Source of the DNA: an uncultured Desulfobacterales bacterium
Lineage (GTDB): Bacteria; Desulfobacterota; Desulfobacteria; Desulfobacterales; JAFDCJ01
Length of the DNA: 16,466 bases
Reading direction: 5' to 3'
Assembly: GCA_945787595.1 (NCBI GenBank)
Contig: CALZJV010000133.1
Location: 1-16,466, forward strand
Shown: in pieces, positions 1-6,164 of the stretch
How positions within the stretch are numbered: the stretch's first letter is position 1
Layout of the letters: each line of letters begins with the position of its first letter
Program-made: the position numbers and the translations under genes
Notes under the pieces: model-generated
What the model saw: only the letters and a program-made list of their open reading frames with translations
What the model was told of the DNA's origin: nothing
The model's database searches: none

Positions 1-254
1 ACCCATATCACCCCTCTCTCCGAGCTGTAGGCTCTTAGGCTCTACGAGCCGGAAGCCGGGGTGGACCAAAGCCGGGCCCTCTGGACCCGGATCTTTACTG
101 AACTCGACGTTCACAAACTATATAGACGATTTAAACAAAAAAGACAATGGCGGGCACAGTAACAGAATCAGATATGAAAAGCCCGTGTGACGTCGTTTTA
201 GAATGTTTTGTTAAACCCAACCTGCATAAACTGGAAAGAATAGCCACAAAGGCA
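1..254. other. Edge region with GC-rich hairpins, no recognised gene
   Basis: The first 100 bases are GC-rich and can fold. GGCTC/GAGCC (38-42 with 46-50) closes a 3-base loop. CCGGG/CCCGG (72-76 with 86-90) forms a second hairpin, extended by CC/GG across one mismatch. A reading frame is open from base 2 to a TGA at 188-190 on the plus strand (62 codons cut by the window edge), but its translation resembles nothing I know and is rich in Gly, Pro and Ser. From about 120 on the sequence is AT-richer. Two tandem copies of AAGGCACC lie at 249-256 and 257-264, at the border of the hydrolase remnant. It could be the tail of a gene or a structured RNA belonging to the neighbouring region; I cannot decide. 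Confidence 0.3.
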
Positions 255-428
255 CCAAGGCACCAGGGCGGGCGCTTGGTATTTGCGAAAGTAATGGTGC
301 CAGCCGGCATAACGTTTGATGTTGTTGCGGTAATCGTATTGTAGTTCCGGTTTAATTGCTTTATTGCCGGTTCGATCCATGAAATACTGGTCTATCGCAA
401 GGTTTTGAGGAATGGTACAAACTGACCA
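198..428 (-). pseudogene. Remnant of an alpha/beta hydrolase (C-terminal part)
   Basis: Read on the minus strand from about 428 to 261, the translation includes AIDQYFMDRTGNKAIKPELQ, YDYRNNIKRYAGWHHYF and RKYQAPALV. This closely resembles the segment of epoxide-hydrolase/haloalkane-dehalogenase-like alpha/beta hydrolases just before the acid-residue strand (family pattern: LDRPGNxxIQLDLFYDYRTNVxLYPxWQxFxRxxQPPTLIVWG). At the point where the family reads VWGxxDP, the frame turns into low-complexity sequence made of two AAGGCACC repeats (plus strand) and ends at 198. The nucleophile, acid and histidine of the triad are all absent. The remnant begins directly after the TGA of the upstream PPOX gene and is in frame with it. 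No start codon or ribosome site belongs to it. Family assignment is from recognised pattern only. Confidence 0.6.
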
Positions 429-1064
429 TCACGAAAAGGAGTCTTTCAATTGGGCGATCTCGGCTCTTAATCTGGCATTTTCAGACTCGAGATCGGCCAA
501 TTTCTGTCTTAAAGGCCCAAGTACATTTTCCAGTTCTTTTTGCGTCCATCGCTCCTGAATGTGCTTGCGGCAGTTAACATCCCAGGCCTGCAGATGAAAT
601 ACCAATGCACGCTCTACCGTGGCCTCATAAGCGGGATCCACCAATCGCGCCAGAAGTTGCGGATCGTCTTCAATAAATTCCGCCTGCCCCCAGAGTTTGA
701 TGCGGGTTCGGGTGGGGTAGTCTATAAAGAACATGAACGCCTGGTTGTTTTCGCTCAGATTGCCAAGCGAGATATATTGACGGTTGCCTGCAAAATCAGC
801 GAATGCAAGGGTTTTTGGATCAAAGACCTTTACGAAACCATCGGGTCCCCCGCGATATTGAATATAGGGGCGGCCGTTGCTGCTCGCCGTGCCGAAATAG
901 AAAAAGTCCCGCTGGGCCAGGAAGTTTGTAAGGAATTCATCTACGGTATCCTTCCAACCGCCGCCACGTTCCATGGTTTCATAAATCTTGCGTGAACCTC
1001 TCTGCCGCTGCGCCTGCTTGACCGCCTCAGTAAAGGCGATATCACTGACTGACTTTTTTTGCAT
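429..1064 (-). CDS. Pyridoxamine 5'-phosphate oxidase-fold flavin-binding protein with C-terminal coiled coil
   Basis: A 211-residue protein. The core (about residues 40-165) has the PPOX-like split beta-barrel pattern: FLAQRDFFYFGTASSNGRPY near 48-67, then GPDGFVKV, LAFADFAGNRQYISLGNL, AFMFFIDYPTRTRIKLWGQAEFIEDD. Proteins of this fold usually bind FMN or F420/heme and act as small cytoplasmic oxidoreductases; the substrate cannot be told here. The last 40 residues, after RWTQKELENVLGPLRQKL, form a heptad-rich helix (ADLESENARLRAEIAQLKDS) likely to be a coiled coil and not part of the basic fold. The ATG start is fixed by a strong ribosome site, AAAGGAGGAGAA, directly upstream (minus strand). 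It is divergent from the CGNR regulator gene and has a candidate promoter at 1183-1212. The PNPOx enzyme proper is unlikely. Confidence 0.85.
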   Translation of the reverse strand: MQKKSVSDIAFTEAVKQAQRQRGSRKIYETMERGGGWKDTVDEFLTNFLAQRDFFYFGTASSNGRPYIQYRGGPDGFVKVFDPKTLAFADFAGNRQYISLGNLSENNQAFMFFIDYPTRTRIKLWGQAEFIEDDPQLLARLVDPAYEATVERALVFHLQAWDVNCRKHIQERWTQKELENVLGPLRQKLADLESENARLRAEIAQLKDSFS

Positions 1065-1091
1065 TTCTCCTCCTTTGTTTTATTAATTGCA

Positions 1092-1116
1092 GACGGCCTG
1101 CCTGCGGCAGGCCGTC
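1092..1116. repeat. Perfect 11-bp hairpin (REP-like palindrome)
   Basis: GACGGCCTGCC at 1092-1102 and its exact reverse complement at 1106-1116 are separated by TGC. It lies inside the divergent intergenic region, between the start of the PPOX gene and its candidate promoter, so it would be in the 5' leader of that transcript. There is no T-run after it on either strand, so a terminator is unlikely. It resembles the short GC-rich palindromes scattered between genes in many environmental proteobacterial genomes. Confidence 0.7.
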
Positions 1117-1182
1117 CGCTTGAATTTAGAACTATTGGGGCACCTCCCTTTTTATCACCAACATAATAAGATTAAGACGGTT

Positions 1183-1212
1183 ATAAGATAATGCCGGATT
1201 GTCACTTGTCAA
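1183..1212 (-). promoter_or_regulatory. Candidate sigma70-type promoter of the PPOX gene
   Basis: On the minus strand TTGACA (1212-1207) is followed after 18 bases by TCTTAT (1188-1183). The -35 match is perfect and the -10 matches 4 of 6. It lies about 120 bases upstream of the PPOX start codon. Its -35 box overlaps that of the opposite promoter almost exactly. Confidence 0.45.
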
Positions 1213-1234
1213 ATATTATTTTGATGGTTATAAT
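1206..1234 (+). promoter_or_regulatory. Sigma70-type promoter of the CGNR regulator/deaminase pair
   Basis: TTGTCA (1206-1211), 17 bases, then a perfect TATAAT (1229-1234). Transcription would begin near 1241, leaving a leader of about 18 bases before the ATG at 1259 and making the ATG at 1244 too close to the transcript start to be used. A second copy of TTGTCA (1199-1204) stands directly in front, giving the tandem pair TTGTCAC/TTGTCAA (1199-1212), a possible operator. Confidence 0.65.
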
Positions 1235-1258
1235 AGACGCATCATGAAGGTAGCAGCG

Positions 1259-1897
1259 ATGTTTAATTTTGAAAGCAATTCCAAATGTTTGGATTTTTTA
1301 AACACCGAGGTGGTGGAAAAAAATCGGGTTGTGGATCAAATCACTGACTATGATGGTCTGATTAAGTGGCTGCACGAGGCCCGGTTTTTAACCGAATTCC
1401 AAGCAGCCATGGTGTACCAGAAGTGGACTGAAACCCCGGCAGGAGAGGAAATCCTTCTTGCGGCCAAGGATCTGAGGGGGTTAATACGAGAAGTCGGCGA
1501 AAAGATAGTCGACGGTCAAAAACTGCCGCTGCCAATCATGGATGAGATTAACCGTCTACTGCGGCGCCGAAAGGGCTATACGCAATTGATGCAGGATGAA
1601 AACGTATTTTGGCTGCAACGCCAGATCGATTTGGAAGAAGAACCCTTGAACCTAATCATACCCATTGTCGAATCTCTCTGCCGTCTCCTTACCGAAGGCG
1701 ACCCTTCCCGTCTCAGGCGCTGCGAGAACCCGGACTGCATTCACTATTTTTACGATATCAGCAAAAACCGCACACGCCGCTGGTGCAGTATGCGCCTCTG
1801 CGGCAATCGCATAAAGGCGGCGGCCCATTACCGCCGGCGCAAGGAAAAGGACAACCGTCGATATGAACGAACCGGCGCAGATCAAACCCGAACATGA
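1259..1897 (+). CDS. CGNR zinc-finger (ABATE-domain) putative transcriptional regulator
   Basis: A 212-residue protein from the ATG at 1259. The N-terminus (FNFESNSKCLDFLNTEV) is the typical opening of the stress-induced/ABATE domain family, and residues 155-181 carry the C-terminal zinc finger: C155, C160, C176 and C181 in RRCENPDC...RRWCSMRLCGNR, which gives the CGNR family its name. A basic tail (YRRRKEKDNRRYERT) follows. Members are thought to be DNA-binding regulators, usually next to the genes they control; ligands are mostly unknown. Start choice: GAAGG (1246-1250) sits 8 bases before this ATG, whereas the ATG at 1244 and an upstream TTG lack a ribosome site and would be at or before the predicted transcript start. 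The 3' end overlaps the deaminase by 35 bases, implying translational coupling. Likely control of itself and of the divergent PPOX gene is inferred from position only. Confidence 0.85.
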   Translation: MFNFESNSKCLDFLNTEVVEKNRVVDQITDYDGLIKWLHEARFLTEFQAAMVYQKWTETPAGEEILLAAKDLRGLIREVGEKIVDGQKLPLPIMDEINRLLRRRKGYTQLMQDENVFWLQRQIDLEEEPLNLIIPIVESLCRLLTEGDPSRLRRCENPDCIHYFYDISKNRTRRWCSMRLCGNRIKAAAHYRRRKEKDNRRYERTGADQTRT

Positions 1898-2321
1898 GTA
1901 TTATATGAACATTTGTCTGGAACTGGCGGCCCAAGCGAGGGCCGATGGCAATTTGGGTATCGGTGCTCTGGTGGTCAAGGAGACAACCGTCATCGCCCGG
2001 GCACATGAAGAATTGCCTACCTCGTGGGATGTCGCGGCCCACGCCGAGCTACTTGCTATTCGCCGGGCCTGCCAACAATTGCAACTACGCAATTTAAGCG
2101 GGTGCACACTGTACACGACCGCCGAGCCGTGCTGGATGTGCGCCTATGCGATCCGAGAAACCGGTTTGGGGGGTATTGTCATTGGGGCTACTACCCCGGA
2201 AGTGGGGGCCCTCAGCTCCAAATACCCGATTCTTACCGATTCCGCTATCGCCGGATGGCCATCGCCACCCTGGGTTGTTGTCGGTGTCCTCGAAGCACAG
2301 TGCATTACCGAGCGGCATTGA
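1863..2321 (+). CDS. Nucleoside/nucleobase deaminase (cytidine deaminase superfamily, Zn-dependent)
   Basis: A 152-residue protein with both zinc signatures of the CDA/TadA/guanine-deaminase fold: H60-A-E62 (VAAHAELLAIRRAC) and P89-C90-W-M-C93 (TTAEPCWMCAYAIRETG). H60, C90 and C93 would hold zinc and E62 shuttle protons. The first 50 residues (MNICLELAAQARADGNLGIGALVVK) fit the nucleoside-deaminase type more than classic cytidine deaminase. Length is normal. The C-terminus lacks the Phe/Arg-rich end expected of the tRNA adenosine deaminase TadA, so a free base or nucleoside substrate is more likely, but the substrate is not readable. The start overlaps the regulator gene; AAGGAAAAGGA upstream (about 1841-1851) can serve as ribosome site. 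Co-transcribed with the CGNR gene from the promoter at 1206-1234. Confidence 0.88.
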   Translation: MNEPAQIKPEHEYYMNICLELAAQARADGNLGIGALVVKETTVIARAHEELPTSWDVAAHAELLAIRRACQQLQLRNLSGCTLYTTAEPCWMCAYAIRETGLGGIVIGATTPEVGALSSKYPILTDSAIAGWPSPPWVVVGVLEAQCITERH

Positions 2322-2537
2322 GCAATTTCTGCATAAAAACCGAACAAAAGAGAACTTATGTGGTGTCTGTTCAGCACGTGTTGAAATCAATTGAACAACT
2401 GACAGGAAAAGGGAATAAGATCTGTGAAATATTATGTCAAATTCAAGGTCTTAATTAAAGAACTTGGTATCTAACTTCCCTTCATCCCGCCAGCAGAACG
2501 CTTGACAGAAAGACGTTCAAAGGCCAACTTTTTTATT

Positions 2538-4241
2538 ATGAAAATTCTGCTGATATATCCGTATTTTCTCGAAACCCGGGTGCATACCCCCGAAGATGTG
2601 CGTGCCGTGCCGCTGGGGGTTTATTATGTGGCATCCGTTTTAAAGGAAAATCAATATGATGTGGAGATTTTAAACTGGCACAGCATCAATACGGTCCCCC
2701 ATAAAATCAGGGAAGTGCTGGCCTTAGAAAAGCCCGATGTCATCGGCTTTTCCATCCTGCATGCCAACCGCTGGGGCGGCATCGAAATTGCCAGGATCGC
2801 CAAACGGATTGATCCCCGGGTTACCATTGTATTTGGCGGTATTGGGGCCACCTTTTTATGGAACCATTTTCTAACCCATTTTCGCGAAGTTGATTATGTG
2901 GTGATCGGCGAGGGGGAGTACACGTTTTTAAATTTAATCAGATATCTAGAGTCTGATCGTTCCCAGGCGATTGAAACCATAAATGGGATTGCGTTCCGAC
3001 AAGACGACCAGGCAATCAGAACCGAAGAAGCCGAAGCTATCGGCTGCCTTGATGATTTGCCCGTTCCAGCCAAATATTTTTCATTTCAGCATCTGTCATT
3101 GACCCGGGGATGCGCCGGCAAGTGCAATTTCTGTGGATCTCCCCAATTCTGGGGAAGCAATGTCCGGTATCACTCAGTTAATTACTTTGTTGATCAAATC
3201 GAGCGCTTATATCGAAAAGGCTCCCGTTTTTTTTATTTTTCAGATGACACGTTTACGGTCAACAAGAAACGGGTGATTGATATATGTAAAAAAATCATTG
3301 AAAAAAAGCTGGATATCACATGGAACGCCATATCCCGAGTGGATTATGTCAGCGAAGAGATCCTTTACTGGATGAGAAAAGCCGGCTGTATTCAGATTAG
3401 CTACGGAGTTGAAAGCGGTTCGGAAAAAATAAGAAAATTCCTTCAAAAAAAGATCACCAATGCTAAGATCCAAAATGCCTTTTCCTTAACCCAACACTAC
3501 GGTATTATGGCCCGCGCCTACTTCATTTACGGCTGTCCACAGGAAAGTCGAAAAACCATAGACGAAACTATTGCGTTGATCGAAGCCATCAAACCACTGA
3601 GCGCCATTTTCTATATTCTCGATATTTTCCCGGGAACCCGGCTTTACGAGGACTTCAAGCAACGTCTGAAGACTACCGATGATATCTGGTTAAACCGGAC
3701 GGAAGATATCATGTATTTTGAGACCGATCCCAAATTAACCCGGGAAATGATCCTCGAGTTCGGCCATAGGCTCAGAGCGGGCTTTCACAAAAAGCTGCCC
3801 GGATTTGTTGAAGCCTTGCAGTTGGTTGACCGAGAAGACCTCAATCCTTTGCACTCAAGTTTTTGTTCCAGGCTTGCCATGACCTTCGATCATGGCGATT
3901 ATAGCCGAATTGATGCCATAAAGCATAAAGACAGCATCGCTGAAAAATTGTACCGGCGCGCATTAACGTATTATCCCAATACCAGGGCGTATCTGGGACT
4001 CGGCATTTTGAGCCAGAAAAGGGGCACTTACCGGAAATCCTGCCATATTCTGTCCCAGGGGCTATCCCATTTTCCGAAGGACCCCCAGCTTAACATCTGT
4101 ATGGGGATCAGCCTGATGAACCTGGGAGAATTTGAGCAAGCCTTGACCCATTTCCTTGGATTTCAGGATGTAAAAGAAGCGGTGCATTTTGCGGCAGAGT
4201 GTTACAAGGCCCTGGGGATAGAGAACCCGAATAACAACTAA
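2538..4241 (+). CDS. B12-binding-domain radical SAM protein with C-terminal TPR repeats
   Basis: A 567-residue protein. Residues 1-140 form a Rossmann-like cobalamin-binding-type domain (MKILLIYPYF, PLGVYYVASVLKENQYDVEI, KPDVIGFSILHANRWGG, IVFGGIGATF, VDYVVIGEGEYTFLNLI); the classic DxHxxG loop is not evident. The radical SAM core follows, with C192-AGK-C196-NF-C199 binding the [4Fe-4S] cluster and YGVESGSE and YGCPQES as later strand motifs. From about residue 455 the chain turns into helical repeats (KLYRRALTYYPNTRAYLGLG, YRKSCHILSQGLSHFPKDPQ, EFEQALTHFLGF) that read as TPRs. Relatives modify lipids, cofactors or peptides, often methylating or rearranging unreactive carbon; the substrate is unknown here. 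Start: I chose the ATG at 2538 because the B12 domain starts exactly there; an in-frame TTG at 2502 lies inside a TTGACA that may be a promoter element. It seems a single-gene unit; the lipase remnant follows after 32 bases. Confidence 0.88.
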   Translation: MKILLIYPYFLETRVHTPEDVRAVPLGVYYVASVLKENQYDVEILNWHSINTVPHKIREVLALEKPDVIGFSILHANRWGGIEIARIAKRIDPRVTIVFGGIGATFLWNHFLTHFREVDYVVIGEGEYTFLNLIRYLESDRSQAIETINGIAFRQDDQAIRTEEAEAIGCLDDLPVPAKYFSFQHLSLTRGCAGKCNFCGSPQFWGSNVRYHSVNYFVDQIERLYRKGSRFFYFSDDTFTVNKKRVIDICKKIIEKKLDITWNAISRVDYVSEEILYWMRKAGCIQISYGVESGSEKIRKFLQKKITNAKIQNAFSLTQHYGIMARAYFIYGCPQESRKTIDETIALIEAIKPLSAIFYILDIFPGTRLYEDFKQRLKTTDDIWLNRTEDIMYFETDPKLTREMILEFGHRLRAGFHKKLPGFVEALQLVDREDLNPLHSSFCSRLAMTFDHGDYSRIDAIKHKDSIAEKLYRRALTYYPNTRAYLGLGILSQKRGTYRKSCHILSQGLSHFPKDPQLNICMGISLMNLGEFEQALTHFLGFQDVKEAVHFAAECYKALGIENPNNN

Positions 4242-4273
4242 AGGCCTAAATTGAGCACGAACAGAGGCAGGTT

Positions 4274-4531
4274 ATGACTGCATTACCGCAAAAAACCGGA
4301 ACATTAACGAGTGCCGACGGTGTGAAGATCTTTTATCGGTATTATCCGGCAGAATCTGAACGTGCCCGCTCTTCCTTACAATTTTTTAAAGCACTGGACC
4401 TTGATGACAAAACCCTGCATGTCTATGATGGACTGTATCACGAGATTTACAATGAAGGTAAGGATCAGCGAAGACAAGTGCTCAAGGATCTGGAAGATTG
4501 GTTGGAGATACATATCATTCCAAAACCTTAA
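4274..4531 (+). pseudogene. Alpha/beta hydrolase (monoacylglycerol lipase-like), internally deleted in frame
   Basis: Only 85 codons remain of a gene that is normally about 275-280. Residues 1-32 (KTGTLTSADGVKIFYRYYP) are the usual N-terminus of the Serine aminopeptidase S33/monoglyceride lipase family, and residues 33-85 (FFKALDLDDKTLHVYDGLYH, EIYNE, VLKDLEDWLEIHI) its usual C-terminus with the catalytic His at residue 56. About 190 residues, including the HGxGEHS oxyanion strand, the GxSxG nucleophile and the acid residue, are missing. The junction falls near 4365-4375 and keeps the frame. A normal ribosome site (GAGGCAGG) precedes the ATG, so a short protein may still be made, but it cannot be a hydrolase. 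The 3' end overlaps the convergent lipoprotein gene by 17 bases. A newly functional microprotein is possible but less likely than a deletion scar. Confidence 0.8.
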
Positions 4532-6152
4532 ACTCAATCGGTGCTTTTAAAGGCGGTTGGATGGCGACAGGGCCGACGATCTTTTTTTCAGCGGGAATTT
4601 CATGACCCCACCAATTATTGGCGGCTTGCACCCGGCCGCCGCCGTCGAGAACTTTGATCTCCCAGCCGCCATTGTTCAGTATATTATTCTGCGCGATTCG
4701 GACCTGGCTGTTTTCCAGTAAAATCCCTCCGGAACTGTTTTCTGTAATAATGGAATCCTTTATTAAAAGCTGAGTCTTGTGGGCCGCGATCCCTGATTTT
4801 GTCGATGTTCGAATAAGACTGTTTAAAATCTCAGCTTTGCAATTTTCCATCACGAGGCCCCAGGCATTATCTTGAAACCGGCTGTTTTGAATGGAGATAA
4901 TTGAATGAGATGCTCTGAAACCAATTTCTGCATTTGATATCGTGCAAAAGCTGATTTTATTATCGGATTGGCTGCGGTCTAAAATGATACCTTTCCAGCT
5001 TGTCCTGTTCAGACTGGACAAACGAACCGGATCGTCTCTAGTCCCTAAAATTTGTACTTCACCCTTCACAATCATTCCAAGGCTATTGAACCATATCACA
5101 GTTCCCGCATTTATTGTGAGCTTGGCATCGGGTTTAACTACCAACGCATCCTTGACAAGATATGGGCTTTTGTCGATATTCAAAACATAATCGGTGGTTA
5201 TGACGGCCGGCAGCACAGTCGGTTTGCCGATCCTGACTGGACCCAGGGTACCCATCCATTGGCTGCCGACACCTGATTCTGCCCTGAGATATCCAACCAT
5301 TCGGCCATGGGGCAATCGATCCCCGGATTTTATGCGATAGGCGCCGATATAGACACCCGGCCGTTTCTCTTTCATGGGGAGGCTCTCGATGAGCGGAGGA
5401 ACGCTCCAACTGGCGACTTGGTTTTCTTTGCCGATCATTGCCACTTTAAGGTATTCTCCTGGTTGAAGCAGTTTACCGGCACCGTTATGAACCAGGGCTT
5501 GAATTTTAGGCGGCGCCTCGCTGACCGCGGGCGGGTTCGGAATTGTCGCCACCATCTGCATGCACAACTCGGCGGCAGCTTTCATGTGAGAGGCCTGGTG
5601 ATGACTGATAGCGGTTTTGACGACAGCCGTTGCCAACCCGATGGGGCTTATGGGCAACTCCCCTTCCTCTATATGGATGGTGTGTTCGAGCTGCCACAAA
5701 ACCTGACCGGAGTCGCATCGAACCATTCGTGCTTTGAGTCCGGCCTGATTGTCGGAATATAATAAGGCATATGTTTTACCCAGACTGAGAACCTCACCGT
5801 AAATAACGGCATCCACTCCCAGCAACTGGCCCAGCTTTTGGGGCGAAATATCTTCCCCGGCGGCTATTTCGGCATATAGATGATTGATTTTCAGATTATC
5901 GTCGATGACAAAAGGCTCAAGGTCCCGGTAGTTCAATGAACTGAAAAAATTATAAAACATCTTGCGGACAAGATCACCGGCTTCAGGATTGGCTGTTTGG
6001 TTATTAAAGGGTAAAATAGCGATTTTGGTTGGAAGCCGATCTTCTTCAAGTACGGCCGGGGCAGGCGGAGGTTGGAGTATCCGAAGCATACAGGATGTGC
6101 TCCCCGTGATGATAAAGAGGCCTAACAATACTGCGATAATTACGTTTTTCAT
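4515..6152 (-). CDS. Lipoprotein: GNA1162/DUF799-like N-terminal domain fused to a right-handed beta-helix
   Basis: A 545-residue envelope protein. Residues 1-21 are a signal peptide with a hydrophobic core (NVIIAVLLGLFIITG) ending at Cys21 (STSC), a plausible but non-canonical lipobox. Residues 40-205 (KIAILPFNNQTANPEAGDLV, FVIDDNL, LGQLLGVDAVIYGEVLSLGK, ARMVRCDSGQVLWQLEH) match the GNA1162/DUF799 lipoprotein family, related in fold to the TolB N-terminal/CsgG-like domains. Residues 215-315 look like a beta-sandwich (LVHNGAGKLLQPGEYLKVAM, RPGVYIGAYRIKSGD). Residues 320-515 are short hydrophobic repeats with Asn ladders (ISFCTISNAEIGF, SIISIQNSRFQDNAWGLVME, AEILNSLIRTSTKSGIAAH, ILLENSQVRIAQNNILNNGG), typical of a right-handed parallel beta-helix, ending AANNWWG. 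ATG start with AAGG 6 bases upstream. It starts 12 bases after the FHA gene, so the two are co-transcribed. Confidence 0.82.
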   Translation of the reverse strand: MKNVIIAVLLGLFIITGSTSCMLRILQPPPAPAVLEEDRLPTKIAILPFNNQTANPEAGDLVRKMFYNFFSSLNYRDLEPFVIDDNLKINHLYAEIAAGEDISPQKLGQLLGVDAVIYGEVLSLGKTYALLYSDNQAGLKARMVRCDSGQVLWQLEHTIHIEEGELPISPIGLATAVVKTAISHHQASHMKAAAELCMQMVATIPNPPAVSEAPPKIQALVHNGAGKLLQPGEYLKVAMIGKENQVASWSVPPLIESLPMKEKRPGVYIGAYRIKSGDRLPHGRMVGYLRAESGVGSQWMGTLGPVRIGKPTVLPAVITTDYVLNIDKSPYLVKDALVVKPDAKLTINAGTVIWFNSLGMIVKGEVQILGTRDDPVRLSSLNRTSWKGIILDRSQSDNKISFCTISNAEIGFRASHSIISIQNSRFQDNAWGLVMENCKAEILNSLIRTSTKSGIAAHKTQLLIKDSIITENSSGGILLENSQVRIAQNNILNNGGWEIKVLDGGGRVQAANNWWGHEIPAEKKIVGPVAIQPPLKAPIEFKVLE

Positions 6153-6164
6153 TCAAACCTTGAA

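Noticed and set aside
1..100. c-di-GMP (GEMM) riboswitch
   Set aside because: Only CAAAGCC fits; the flanking ACGCAAAGCC context and the tetraloop helix are missing, and there is no downstream gene in range.
147..344. A 65-codon plus frame near the left edge
   Set aside because: It is antisense to the recognisable hydrolase remnant and contains AAGGCACC repeats; no ribosome site.
1092..1116. 11-bp hairpin as a terminator
   Set aside because: It sits between divergent starts with no T-run on either strand.
1199..1258. TTG 1199 or ATG 1244 as start of the CGNR regulator
   Set aside because: TTG 1199 lies upstream of the promoter boxes and ATG 1244 is about 3 bases from the predicted transcript start; neither has a ribosome site, unlike ATG 1259.
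2502..2537. TTG at 2502 as start of the radical SAM protein
   Set aside because: No ribosome site, and the family begins with MKILLIYP, encoded from the ATG at 2538.
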